In this document: piece after piece, positions 6,882 to 15,191 of the stretch | How positions within the stretch are numbered: position 1 is the stretch's first letter | Layout of the letters: each line of letters starts with the position of its first letter | Origin: JBLHZY01 sp047631555 | GTDB taxonomy: Bacteria; Pseudomonadota; Alphaproteobacteria; Rhodobacterales; Rhodobacteraceae | DNA length: 64,000 nucleotides | NCBI GenBank assembly: GCA_047631555.1 | Contig: JBLHZY010000001.1 | Coordinates: 62,001-126,000 of the forward strand | Reading direction: 5' to 3' | Made by a program: the position numbers and the translations under genes | Notes under the pieces: model-generated | Seen by the model: the letters and a program-made list of their open reading frames with translations, nothing else | Database searches by the model: none | Told to the model about the DNA's origin: nothing

Positions 6882-8114
6882 ATGGCGGCGCGCGTTGCCA
6901 TCCTTGGGCTTGGGGCGCGCGGCGCGGGGTGGGCGGCGCGGCTGTGTTTGATGGGGTATGATCTGGCGCTGTTTGATCCTGACATGGGCGCGCGCGACCG
7001 GGTTGAGGCGGCGGTGAGCCGGGCCAAACGCGCCTTACCGGGGCTCTATGATGCGCCCTTGCCTGCCATGGGCGCGCTGCATTGGCATGAGACGATTTCG
7101 CAAACGGTTGAGCGCGCGGATTGGATTATCGAGGCCTTGCCCGCGCGGCTCGATCTCAAGCGCAAGGCCCTTCAGACCGCGCAAAGCCACTGCGCCCCTC
7201 ACATCGCAATCACCTCCGCGGGCGGCTTTTCCCTTGAGGAAATTCAAGGCTGTGCGACGCGCCCTGCGCAAATCATGCTGGCGGATGGGGGCGATACAGG
7301 CGCTTTGATCCCCTTTATTGAGCTTGGCACAAACGCGCGCAACGCCCCCGAAAACATCGCCAAGCTTGAGGCCCTCCTGCAAGGCGCAGGCCTCGTGATC
7401 ACGCGATCAGAGGGGCTTCAAACCCGGCTCAACAAGGCCCTGAACGTCGAGATCGCCGCCGCCCTGGCGCAAGGCCATGATCAGAGCGATATCGACGCCG
7501 TTTTAAGCCAAGCCATCGGCCCCGCTTTGGCAGGCAGTGCAGATGATGCCGCCCTCATCGCGATGTTGCGCGCGCGCCGCTCTGGCTATCGCGCCGACAC
7601 CGACCCATTGCGCCGTTTTGAGGCCAATGCCCAGATACCTGTGGCCGATTTGCTGGGCGGCCCGGTCAACACGCTGAACATGGCCGTGCCGATGGATTGG
7701 ACCGATTACAACGGCCATATGACCGAAGCCAAATACCTTGAAGCCTTTGGATTTGCCACGGATCGGTTCATGGCGCTTGTCGGCGTCGATGCGGCCTATA
7801 TCGCTGATAACAATAGCTTCTTTACCGCCGAAACCCATATCCGCCATCTGGATGAGGCCCATATCGGCGCGCCTCTGGCCATCACCACCCTGTGCTTGAT
7901 CGGGCAGGGCAAGAAGATGTCGCTTTGGCACGAATTGCGCTCTGAGGGGCGGCTTTTGGCGACGGCGGAAAACATGATGATCCACGTAAGCCTTGCAACA
8001 CGTCGGGCCTGCGCGCCGCGCGAAGATGTGGCGCAATGTATCGAGGCCGTAGCAAAAGCCCACGCAAAATCCCCGCGCCCCGAGGGCATGGGCCGCGCCA
8101 TAGGGCAGCGCTGA
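6882..8114 (+). CDS. Carnitine dehydrogenase-like / betainyl-CoA thioesterase-like fusion with a degraded dehydrogenase half
   Basis: The 410-residue protein has two parts. Residues 1-240 resemble the 3-hydroxyacyl-CoA dehydrogenase/carnitine 3-dehydrogenase fold, with a nucleotide-binding G9-L-G11-A-R-G14 motif. The usual H-P-F-N-P catalytic segment is missing; the equivalent stretch reads LADGGDTGALIPF, and the helical C-terminal dehydrogenase region is much shortened. Residues 262-400 are a well-kept hotdog thioesterase (MDWTDYNGHMTEAKYLEAF). Full-length carnitine dehydrogenase-thioesterase fusions are near 490 residues. Thioesterase activity is likely and dehydrogenase activity doubtful. 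It overlaps the downstream transporter start in TGATG. Confidence 0.7.
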   Translation: MAARVAILGLGARGAGWAARLCLMGYDLALFDPDMGARDRVEAAVSRAKRALPGLYDAPLPAMGALHWHETISQTVERADWIIEALPARLDLKRKALQTAQSHCAPHIAITSAGGFSLEEIQGCATRPAQIMLADGGDTGALIPFIELGTNARNAPENIAKLEALLQGAGLVITRSEGLQTRLNKALNVEIAAALAQGHDQSDIDAVLSQAIGPALAGSADDAALIAMLRARRSGYRADTDPLRRFEANAQIPVADLLGGPVNTLNMAVPMDWTDYNGHMTEAKYLEAFGFATDRFMALVGVDAAYIADNNSFFTAETHIRHLDEAHIGAPLAITTLCLIGQGKKMSLWHELRSEGRLLATAENMMIHVSLATRRACAPREDVAQCIEAVAKAHAKSPRPEGMGRAIGQR

Positions 8115-9016
8115 TGGAGGTCTGGATCGGCTTTACATTGGCCGCAGCTTTCGCCCAAACCCTGCGTTTCATGCTGCAAAAATCGCTCAAAACCACCCAG
8201 CTTTCGACCGCAGGCGCAACTTTTGCACGCTTTATCTATTCCGCGCCACTGATCGCGATTTTGGTGCTGGTGTATGGCGAGGTTTCGGGCCAGGACTTCC
8301 CCAATATCCCGCCGCGTTTTTGGGCCTATGCGCTTAGCGGCGGCTTGGCGCAAATTCTCGCAACGATGTGTGTGGTCGCGCTGTTTGCCCGGCGCAATTT
8401 TGCCGTTGGGATCACGTTTAAGAAAACCGAAGTAATGCAAACGGCGCTTTTGGGCTTTGTGATCCTTGGCGAAAGCGTGGCGCCTTTGGGCTGGCTTGCC
8501 ATTGGGATCGGGTTTTGCGCGGTGCTTTTGCTCTCGCCCATGCCGCAAAGCAGCGCGCCTTGGCATCGGCGGTTCTTCAACCCGGCCGCCGGTTTGGGCC
8601 TGCTTTCGGGGGTATTTTTCGCGGTCTCCGCAGTGGGCTATCGCGGCGCGTCGCTTTCGCTTGAAACGGGCGATGCGATCCTCAGCGCTGCGGTCACGCT
8701 CGCCTTGGTCACGGCCAGCCAGACAGTTGCGATGGCGCTTTATCTGGGCTGGTTTGAACGGGGCGAGATGCGCAAGGTCGCCAAAGCTTGGCGCGTGGCC
8801 GGGCTTGTCGGGATCACCTCGATGATCGGCTCATTTTGCTGGTTTACCGCCTTTACCCTGCAAAACGCGGCCTATGTAAACGCATTGGGGCAGGTCGAGC
8901 TTTTGTTCTCGCTGCTGGCCTCTGTGCTGTTCTTTCGCGAACGGATCAGCCGGCGCGAAATGGCCGGTATCGCGCTTTTGCTGATCTCGATCCTGATCCT
9001 AATCTTGGTACTTTGA
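8114..9016 (+). CDS. EamA/DMT-superfamily transporter
   Basis: The 300-residue inner-membrane protein has about ten hydrophobic helices arranged as two EamA repeats. A typical second-repeat tail (NALGQVELLFSLLASVLFF then RERISRREMAG) is present. DMT proteins export or import small metabolites; the substrate here is unknown. The start at 8114 overlaps the upstream fusion stop (TGATG), and the upstream in-frame extension would be non-membrane. The operon context, with a lipocalin and an acyl-CoA thioesterase-like protein, is only suggestive. The 3' end overlaps the convergent NUDIX gene by 18 bp. Confidence 0.83.
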   Translation: MEVWIGFTLAAAFAQTLRFMLQKSLKTTQLSTAGATFARFIYSAPLIAILVLVYGEVSGQDFPNIPPRFWAYALSGGLAQILATMCVVALFARRNFAVGITFKKTEVMQTALLGFVILGESVAPLGWLAIGIGFCAVLLLSPMPQSSAPWHRRFFNPAAGLGLLSGVFFAVSAVGYRGASLSLETGDAILSAAVTLALVTASQTVAMALYLGWFERGEMRKVAKAWRVAGLVGITSMIGSFCWFTAFTLQNAAYVNALGQVELLFSLLASVLFFRERISRREMAGIALLLISILILILVL

Positions 9017-9715
9017 TTGCGCCTCGGCCCCGAGCCGCGCAAAGACCCGCTCCTCATCCTTATCATGGAAAAACGGAACCGTTTCCGGCGCGCCGATAAC
9101 GGGCAAAAGCTTGGCGACCTCGGCTAAAACGACCTCGGTGATGAAGGGCAGATTGAAGCTGCGCGCCTCCTCGATCGGGATCCATTGAAGATGGCTCAAC
9201 TCATCCGAGGCGCGCGAGAAATCATCCAGATCGCCCGCCAAATGCGCCGCATCCGCCAGCAAAAACCGCGCATCAAACCGCCGTGGCCGCCCCGGAGGGG
9301 TGATCGCACGAAACACAAAGTGCAGCATATCGGCGGCCGGAACATGGCCCGTGGCGGCAAAATCGGCCCAGTCTTCGGGCGGATCAATCTCCCAATCGCC
9401 CCTGTGGCCCATGATCAGGCCCGCTTCTTCCCAAAGCTCACGGATCGCCGCCGTCGCCAAAGCATGGGGCAGCGTGTCAAAATCAAGCGGCGCGAGCGCC
9501 TCTTCGCCAAGGCGCGTGCGGCAGGGCTCCGACATCGGGGTTGCCAGCGGAACGATGCTATCGCCGCGATCAACGGCGCCGCCGGGAAAGACAAATTTAT
9601 TGGGCATAAAGGCGGCTTTTTCGCCGCGCTGCCCCATCAGGATGCTGGGGGTCGCCTCGACATCGCGCACCAAAATAAGGGTCGCGGCATTGCGAATGGC
9701 TGACTTGTCGATCAT
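8999..9715 (-). CDS. NUDIX hydrolase
   Basis: The 238-residue hydrolase carries the core of the Nudix box, R-E-L-W-E-E-A-G-L, in the middle of the chain, after an N-terminal strand region ending FVFPGGAVD. It probably hydrolyses a nucleoside diphosphate linked to another moiety. Longer members like this one often act on CoA or dinucleotides, but the CoA-specific motif is not clear. It converges on the DMT transporter with an 18-bp overlap, and a DUF983 gene lies upstream on the same strand. Confidence 0.83.
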   Translation of the reverse strand: MIDKSAIRNAATLILVRDVEATPSILMGQRGEKAAFMPNKFVFPGGAVDRGDSIVPLATPMSEPCRTRLGEEALAPLDFDTLPHALATAAIRELWEEAGLIMGHRGDWEIDPPEDWADFAATGHVPAADMLHFVFRAITPPGRPRRFDARFLLADAAHLAGDLDDFSRASDELSHLQWIPIEEARSFNLPFITEVVLAEVAKLLPVIGAPETVPFFHDKDEERVFARLGAEAQSKYQD

Positions 9716-9747
9716 TGCGTTATTCTCCCATTGGGCGCAGGAAGTCG

Positions 9748-10155
9748 CTACTTTTCAATGGGTTGGCGCGATAGCTCAAAGCCGTGCATGCGCTTGGCCC
9801 ATTGGAACGCAACTGTCATCCCCTTTAGCCTTGGCAAAAGGTATAGCGAAAGCGCGACACAGCCAACCGTAAAGACTGAGGCCAGAACAAGCGGATCGGG
9901 GCGATAGCGCACAAAGGCCCAAAGCAGGGTCGGCGCGAGTAAATGCCCGACGATCAAAATGGTCAGATAGGCCGGGCCATCATCGGCGCGCGCGGCGGTG
10001 AAATCTTCGCTGCAAACCGGGCAGGTATCGCGCAATTTGAGATAGCCTTTGAACATTTGCCCGCCCCCACATGAAGGGCAGCGCCGCCGCCAGCCGCGCA
10101 ACAATGCCGGGCGCATGGGCCGCTCTTCTTTGGGGAATTGGTCAACTGCGCTCAT
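9748..10155 (-). CDS. DUF983 membrane protein with two CxxC knuckles
   Basis: The 135-residue protein has a zinc-ribbon-like N-terminal region with C-P-S-C and C-P-V-C about 18 residues apart. Two transmembrane helices follow (YLTILIVGHLLAPTLLWAF and LASVFTVGCVALSLYLL). This is the DUF983 layout common in Alphaproteobacteria, for which no function is established. It lies 32 bp upstream of the NUDIX gene and may be co-transcribed with it. Confidence 0.82.
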   Translation of the reverse strand: MSAVDQFPKEERPMRPALLRGWRRRCPSCGGGQMFKGYLKLRDTCPVCSEDFTAARADDGPAYLTILIVGHLLAPTLLWAFVRYRPDPLVLASVFTVGCVALSLYLLPRLKGMTVAFQWAKRMHGFELSRQPIEK

Positions 10156-10413
10156 TTTGGCCTCACAAGATACATAGCGCTAACATAGGCCGTTGGCTTT
10201 CAAGGTGAAGGGGACAGTGCGCCCTTGCGGCGCTGTGTCTCGATTGGGATGCCGAAAAACTGGCCGAGAGCCAATATTTTTTTGCGATTTTCTCAAATTA
10301 TCTGCGACGGAACTGCGCCGCTCGCCCGTTTACCTCTTAGATCGCCGGGCAATATAGCCCGCGACGAGGAGAAACAGGCAAGAGATCCTGTTGATTTAAT
10401 GGAGTAGTCTACA

Positions 10414-10959
10414 ATGATGAAGAAAACCCTGATTTCCGCGCTGGCCCTGACCGCGATCCTTGGAACAAGTCTCTCTGCCACAGCACGCGGCGGCGATGGC
10501 GAAGGCCGTATGGGCGGCGCGCGCGGCATGGGCGGCGAGATCGCGCTTAACTTTGATGCGATCGATACCGACGGCAATGGCGCGCTGTCTACAGCCGAAA
10601 TGGAGGCCTTCAAAAAGGGCCGCTTTGATGCTGCCGATACCAACGGTGACGGCGCTCTTTCCTCCGAAGAAATGACCGCCCAACACGAGGCACGTCAAGC
10701 CGAGCGCGCCGCGCAACGCCAAGCCAAGATGATCGAAGAACACGATAAAGATGGCAACGGCACGCTGAGCTTCGATGAGATGGGCTCGGATCGCTCTGCC
10801 AAGATGTTTGAGCATCTGGATGCCGATGATAACGGCGAAATCTCCAAAGAAGAGCTTGAGAAAGCCAAGGAGCGTTTTGCAGGCCGTCGCGGCGGGCATG
10901 GCGATAAAGGCGGGCACTCTGAAGGCCGCGGCCATGGCAAATGGATGCAGCGTAACTAA
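10414..10959 (+). CDS. Secreted EF-hand calcium-binding protein
   Basis: This 181-residue protein has a signal peptide (about 1-24, ending A-T-A) and four complete EF-hand loops at 51-62, 75-86, 111-122 and 136-147. Each has D at 1, D or N at 3, G at 6 and E at 12. A Gly/His-rich tail (about 158-176) might bind transition metals. It is probably a periplasmic Ca2+-binding protein. An ECF sigma factor operon follows 90 bp downstream; such neighbours often form one stress-response unit, which is inference here. Confidence 0.85.
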   Translation: MMKKTLISALALTAILGTSLSATARGGDGEGRMGGARGMGGEIALNFDAIDTDGNGALSTAEMEAFKKGRFDAADTNGDGALSSEEMTAQHEARQAERAAQRQAKMIEEHDKDGNGTLSFDEMGSDRSAKMFEHLDADDNGEISKEELEKAKERFAGRRGGHGDKGGHSEGRGHGKWMQRN

Positions 10960-10972
10960 GCTGTAACCAACT

Positions 10973-11008
10973 GGGGCGGGGCGCAATGTCCCCTTGTGCG
11001 CCGCCCCG
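10973..11008 (+). terminator. Strong GC stem-loop after the EF-hand gene
   Basis: GGGGC and GGCGCA (10973-10985, with a 2-nt bulge) pair with TGCGCCGCCCC (10997-11007), enclosing an 11-nt loop. The hairpin begins 13 bp past the stop codon. No T-run follows, so it may be a weak terminator, an mRNA 3' stabiliser or a leader element of the sigma factor gene. Confidence 0.4.
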
Positions 11009-11049
11009 AGATTGCCAGTCCTGCCCAAACCGGATACCGCTTAGTTGTA

Positions 11050-11634
11050 ATGAACATGCCCCTTGATGCCCTCAATGATGTCTCGGACGAAGCGCTTCTG
11101 ATCGCCTTTGGCAACGGAGACGGGGAGGCGGCGCGCGCGCTTACCATGCGCTTGACCCCGCGCACATTGGGCTATGCAACGCGGCTTTTGCGCGATCGCG
11201 CCGAGGCTGAGGATGTGACCCAAGAGGCAATGCTGCGCTTGTGGAAGATCGCGCCAGAGTGGCGCAGCGGCGAGGCGCAGGTTTCAACTTGGCTTTACCG
11301 GGTGGTGACAAATCTTTGCACCGACCGGCTGCGCAAAAAGCGCGGGATCGGGCTTGATGAAGCGCCCGAACCCGAGGACGATGCGCCCAGTGCGCAGGCG
11401 CGGATGGAACAGGCCGAGCGGGTGCAAGCGCTGGACGGCGCTTTGGCGCAACTGCCCGAGCGACAGCGCCAAGCGGTTATTTTGCGCCATATCGAAGGGC
11501 TGACCAATCCCGAGATTGCGGCGATAATGGATATTGGTGTCGAGGCGGTCGAAAGTTTGACCGCGCGCGGCAAACGGGCGCTAACGGGGCTTTTGGCCGG
11601 GCGGCGCGAAGAGTTAGGATATGAGCATGGCTGA
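11050..11634 (+). CDS. ECF-type RNA polymerase sigma factor
   Basis: The 194-residue sigma factor has only region 2 (RAEAEDVTQEAMLRLWK, then the STWLYRVVTNLCTDRLRKKR segment) and region 4 (LPERQRQAVILRHIEGLTN, then the helix-turn-helix IAAIMDIGVEAVESL). That is the ECF layout. It directs RNA polymerase to a small stress regulon. The gene overlaps the next gene, a single-span protein that could be its anti-sigma factor, and a Spy/CnrX-like periplasmic protein follows. The start could be 11050 or 11056; an upstream in-frame ATG at 10996 lies in the hairpin region. Confidence 0.88.
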   Translation: MNMPLDALNDVSDEALLIAFGNGDGEAARALTMRLTPRTLGYATRLLRDRAEAEDVTQEAMLRLWKIAPEWRSGEAQVSTWLYRVVTNLCTDRLRKKRGIGLDEAPEPEDDAPSAQARMEQAERVQALDGALAQLPERQRQAVILRHIEGLTNPEIAAIMDIGVEAVESLTARGKRALTGLLAGRREELGYEHG

Positions 11635-11998
11635 GAATGACATCTTTGATGAGGCCGCACTGGACGCGCTTTTTTCCGAGGCGCGCGATGCGGCGGTGAT
11701 CCCCTCAGACGATCTGATGGCGCGGATCATGGCCGATGCAGCGGCGCATATGCCCCAAGTCGGCGGGTTTGAGGCGCCAGGCGCGCGCTCACGCTGGCGC
11801 TTGATGCTCGCCGCAATCGGCGGTTGGGGTGCGGCGACCGGGCTTGCAACGGCGACAATGGCCGGCTTGGCCTTTGGTCTGTTCCTGCCCGACGCTTTCA
11901 GCGATTTGACCGCCAACTATACCAGTTCAGCTTCGGTAAGTTACGATTTGAGCGACCTAACCCCAAGCTTCTACGATCTTCTACCCGACGAAAGCTAA
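11621..11998 (+). CDS. Single-span membrane protein, putative anti-sigma factor
   Basis: The 125-residue protein has a cytoplasmic acidic N-terminus (1-58), one or two close hydrophobic helices (LMLAAIGGWGAATGLATATM and onward, about 61-92) and a short periplasmic tail. It overlaps the ECF sigma gene by 14 bp, as membrane anti-sigma factors usually do. No zinc-binding HxxxCxxC anti-sigma motif is present, so the role comes from position and topology only. The start may be 11621 or 11627. Confidence 0.6.
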   Translation: MSMAENDIFDEAALDALFSEARDAAVIPSDDLMARIMADAAAHMPQVGGFEAPGARSRWRLMLAAIGGWGAATGLATATMAGLAFGLFLPDAFSDLTANYTSSASVSYDLSDLTPSFYDLLPDES

Positions 11999-12058
11999 TG
12001 CCTGACCCAAAGCGGCGCAGCCCACGCGCCCGCCAGAGACCAGAATAAGAAAGCAAAT

Positions 12059-12634
12059 GTGATGAGCGATCCAAAACAACCCAATCCTGCGCCCCAAAGC
12101 GGCGCGCCAAACGCCAAGCCGCAATCCAGAAGGTTCCGTTGGTCGCGGGTGGTTTTGGTGCTGTCTTTGGCGCTGAACTTGGCCGTTATTGGGATGATCG
12201 TGGGCGCCATGATGGGCAATGGGCGCAGCGCCCCGCCGCGGGCCTTATCTTCGCGCGATGTGGGCTATGCGCCGTTTATCTCAGCGCTTGATCGGGGCGA
12301 GCGGCGCGCTTTGGCGCGCGAACTGCGCCGCGCTGCGCCAAGTCGCAAAGATGCGCGCAGTGCACGCCGCGATGGGTTTGAGCTGATTTTGGACGCATTG
12401 CGCGCTGATCCCTATGATCCGGCCGGGTTGGAAACCGCTTTGAGCTTACATCGCGAAGATCTTTCAAATCGCCAGCAAGTGGGCCAAGATGTTTTGGTCG
12501 AACGGCTGCACAAAATGAGCCCAAGTGAGCGCCAATCCTATGCGGATCGTTTGGATCAAATCCTTACCCGCCCAGAGCGCCCCGATCACCATCGCGACGG
12601 GCCGCGCCGCGAAGGCCTGCGCAATAGCAACTGA
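12059..12634 (+). CDS. Periplasmic heavy-metal sensor/Spy-CpxP-like protein
   Basis: The 191-residue protein has an N-terminal membrane anchor (VVLVLSLALNLAVIGMIVGA, about 32-51) and a helical, Arg-rich periplasmic domain. The segment MSPSERQSYADRLDQIL resembles the LTxxQR repeats of Spy/CpxP and the Metal_resist family. As third gene after an ECF sigma factor and putative anti-sigma factor, it parallels CnrX in the cnrYXH metal-sensing system. Few histidines are placed as in CnrX, so metal sensing is not demonstrated and an envelope-stress chaperone role is equally possible. Confidence 0.7.
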   Translation: MMSDPKQPNPAPQSGAPNAKPQSRRFRWSRVVLVLSLALNLAVIGMIVGAMMGNGRSAPPRALSSRDVGYAPFISALDRGERRALARELRRAAPSRKDARSARRDGFELILDALRADPYDPAGLETALSLHREDLSNRQQVGQDVLVERLHKMSPSERQSYADRLDQILTRPERPDHHRDGPRREGLRNSN

Positions 12635-12696
12635 TCTTTGAAGGTTTGTGTGATTGGAACGCGCTGCGCATTTTTGGGCGCGTTTCTGGCTGAAAC

Positions 12697-14085
12697 CTAG
12701 GCCGCAGAGCGCCCCATGGTAACCTGATTGCGCCCTTCGGCCTTGGAGCCAAACAGCGCCTGATCCGCATCCTCAATCAGCTTTTCAATCGGCAGGCTCA
12801 TCGCTTCATCGCGCCCGCCCATAGACAGCCCGATGCTCAGCGTGACGGTGATTTCTTGCTGCCCTTCGCCGATGCTTATTGGTGTCTCTTCAACGACTTG
12901 GCGCAACCGCTCCGCCGCAAACCGGGCCTGCGACAGCGCCGTTTCAGGCATGGCGACTAGGAATTCTTCGCCGCCAATCCGCGCAACCATATCAACTCCG
13001 CGCAAATTGTCGCGCACCCGGCGCGCAACCTCGACCAACACCGCATCGCCCGCCGCATGGCCATAGGTATCGTTGACGTCCTTAAAGCGATCCAAATCGA
13101 GCAGCATGATCGCAAAAGGGCGCTGTTTTTCCCGTGCGCGCTTGGCGATTTCGGTCAGGTGGGGCAGGGCATAGCGGCGATTATAGAGGCCTGTTAGGGG
13201 ATCAATGGCCGCAAGTTTAAACCCGTCTTCAACCGTGACCCGAAGGCGATCCGCCTCAAGCTTGCGCCGAATTTGCCCGCGCAGGCGCAGCGCCAATTCT
13301 TCGGGGTCAAACCCGTCGGTAATCAGATCATTCGCGCCCAAATCAAGCGCCATAACGGCCGCATTTCGATCCTTGGGCGCATGCATAATAATGATCGCCG
13401 CATGGCGTGTGGCCTCGCGCGATCGCAGCTCGGCCAAGAGGCGCAACCCGCTGTTTGGCTCGCCCAGATCGGAGGCAATGACGAAAGCATCGGGAATGTT
13501 GCGCTGAGATTGAAGCGCCTCAAGCGCGCGTTGCTCGGGCAGGGCCTCAATTTTGGCGTTCAGAAAGGGGCTGATCCGATCGCGCCAGCGCATAGCCTCG
13601 CTGCCCTCCGCCGCAACAATCGCTACATGGCCGGCGCTGTTGAAATAGGTTGTTGGCTCGGCAAACCCAAGCTCGCGCGCGGTCTTTTGGCGCCGCCGCA
13701 GCTCGTCCGAGGTCGCGCGCATCCGCAAAAGGCTGCGCACGCGGGCCAGCAGGGTAAGCTCATCCAAGGGTTTCGTCAGGAAATCATCGGCACCCGCTTC
13801 AAGTGCAGCAAGCTTGGTTTTGGGATCATTAAGCGCGGTGACCATAATGACAGGAATATCGCTGGTGACCGGATCCGCTTTGAGCTTGATGCAAAGGGCC
13901 GCGCCGTTGGCATCAGCCATCACCGCATCCAATATGATCAGATCGGGCAATTCGCTGCGGGCAAGCAACATCAGCTCAGCCTCACCGGCGGCCTGAAGGA
14001 CCTGGTAGCAAGCCGACGAAAGCTTGACCTTCATCACGATCCGATTGGTCGCGACTTCATCCGCGATCAGTATCCGGCCTGTCAT
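12697..14085 (-). CDS. pleD: PleD-type response regulator / diguanylate cyclase
   Basis: The 462-residue protein has a receiver domain (1-120; phospho-acceptor D53, K105), a second degenerate receiver (about 150-275) and a GGDEF domain (290-455). The active-site motif is G-G-E-E-F at 371-375, and the inhibitory I-site R362-x-x-D365 sits five residues upstream, so product inhibition should operate. This is exactly the PleD layout. It makes c-di-GMP and typically controls the motile-to-sessile switch and pole development. It is transcribed alone, convergent with the sigma factor operon. Confidence 0.93.
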   Translation of the reverse strand: MTGRILIADEVATNRIVMKVKLSSACYQVLQAAGEAELMLLARSELPDLIILDAVMADANGAALCIKLKADPVTSDIPVIMVTALNDPKTKLAALEAGADDFLTKPLDELTLLARVRSLLRMRATSDELRRRQKTARELGFAEPTTYFNSAGHVAIVAAEGSEAMRWRDRISPFLNAKIEALPEQRALEALQSQRNIPDAFVIASDLGEPNSGLRLLAELRSREATRHAAIIIMHAPKDRNAAVMALDLGANDLITDGFDPEELALRLRGQIRRKLEADRLRVTVEDGFKLAAIDPLTGLYNRRYALPHLTEIAKRAREKQRPFAIMLLDLDRFKDVNDTYGHAAGDAVLVEVARRVRDNLRGVDMVARIGGEEFLVAMPETALSQARFAAERLRQVVEETPISIGEGQQEITVTLSIGLSMGGRDEAMSLPIEKLIEDADQALFGSKAEGRNQVTMGRSAA

Positions 14086-14179
14086 TCTTAATCCTTAAAG
14101 GTACAACTCGTCTTATCACGGTCAGTGTTTGGTGATATTAGTTAAGAAATAGTTTCCGCCGACGAAGGACCTCCCCGCA

Positions 14180-14458
14180 GTGCAGCAAGAATCCGCCGAA
14201 ACCCTCGCCCTTAATGCGCTTAGTTGGCTGGCGGCGAACGATGATCTTATGCCCGTGTTTCTTGGTTCAAGCGGGGCATCCGAGGGCGATCTGCGCCAAT
14301 TGGCGGGCGAGCCGGAGTTCTTAGGCTCTGTGCTTGATTTCTTGCTGATGGATGACGCTTGGATCATCGCATTTTGCGACGCAGCGGGCCTTAAATACGA
14401 TCAGCCGCAATTGGCGCGCTATGCGCTGCCCGGCGGCACGCCGTTAAACTGGACCTAA
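14180..14458 (+). CDS. DUF3572 family protein
   Basis: The 92-residue protein starts at GTG and opens with the E-T-L-A-L-N-A-L-S-W-L segment of DUF3572, a small alphaproteobacterial family of unknown function. The conserved LDFLLMDDAWIIAFCDAAGL core follows. It diverges from pleD (94 bp), an arrangement I recall as common in Rhodobacteraceae. It is predicted to be soluble. Confidence 0.82.
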   Translation: MQQESAETLALNALSWLAANDDLMPVFLGSSGASEGDLRQLAGEPEFLGSVLDFLLMDDAWIIAFCDAAGLKYDQPQLARYALPGGTPLNWT

Positions 14459-14468
14459 GCGGCGCGCA

Positions 14469-14924
14469 TTACAGCCCAGAGAGCGGCACATCTTCGCCCT
14501 CGCGCACCTTCTCCAAAAGGGCGCGCAGCTGATCCAGCTCATCCGTGCTAAGCCGTTGTGCCATAATATGATTGTTGTCTTCGGCATAGGGGGTCCCGCG
14601 CGCCAAAGCGTCGTTTCCGGCGCGGGTGAGGCGCACGGATGTCATGCGCCGGTCGCTCTTGCCCGTGGAGCGCGCGATCATGCCGGCAGCCTCCATCTGG
14701 CGCAAAACCCGCGAGGTCGCTGTGCGATCTATACCGACGAATTGCGCGATTTCGGAGGGGTGTTCGAGCCCCTCATTGCCAACGGCCAGCAAAACACACC
14801 ATGAGATCCGCGTAAGGCCCAAAAGTTTCAGCCCTTCATCAAGGCGCCGCTCCTGAATGCGCGAGGCCATCGAGAGCTGATATCCCAAAGATTGATGAAG
14901 TTTGTATTTTTGCACACTACCCAT
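14469..14924 (-). CDS. MarR-family transcriptional regulator
   Basis: The 151-residue protein has the MarR winged-helix core: a dimerisation helix at the N-terminus, a helix-turn-helix in HPSEIAQFVGIDRTATSRVL, and a wing with K-S-D-R-R (DRRMTSVRLT). MarR proteins usually repress nearby or drug/aromatic-response genes. The AT-rich 267-bp gap upstream separates it from the divergent H-NOX-like gene, which is a plausible target. No operator palindrome was identified. Confidence 0.87.
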   Translation of the reverse strand: MGSVQKYKLHQSLGYQLSMASRIQERRLDEGLKLLGLTRISWCVLLAVGNEGLEHPSEIAQFVGIDRTATSRVLRQMEAAGMIARSTGKSDRRMTSVRLTRAGNDALARGTPYAEDNNHIMAQRLSTDELDQLRALLEKVREGEDVPLSGL

Positions 14925-15191
14925 AGGCGATTTGTTTCGCAGCTTTGGTGGGCTGTCAATGTGGCATGGTTTAAAAGGCGCAAAGAGAAAGAGCCATTTC
15001 TATGTTATTCACATATTTTGCTCATTTTGGATCGATATTATGCGTCTATTTTGATATTTCGAGAAAGGCACAATCGCAAGGAACTGTGCTATAAAATGCA
15101 GCGAAAATAGCGAATTTGGCCAACCAATCGCTGTTTTCTGAATCTTAACGATCCGCCCTTAGTCTAAACGAAGTTAATTAGGGGAAAGACC

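Noticed and set aside
10309..10327. ECF-type promoter (GGAAC followed by CGTT) upstream of the EF-hand gene
   Set aside because: The spacing of about 13 bp is shorter than the usual 16-17 bp, so I did not list it as a feature.
14892..15110. 72-codon plus-strand open frame in the AT-rich gap before the H-NOX gene
   Set aside because: It overlaps the MarR start, has no ribosome binding site and a composition unlike local proteins; the gap is more likely promoter DNA.
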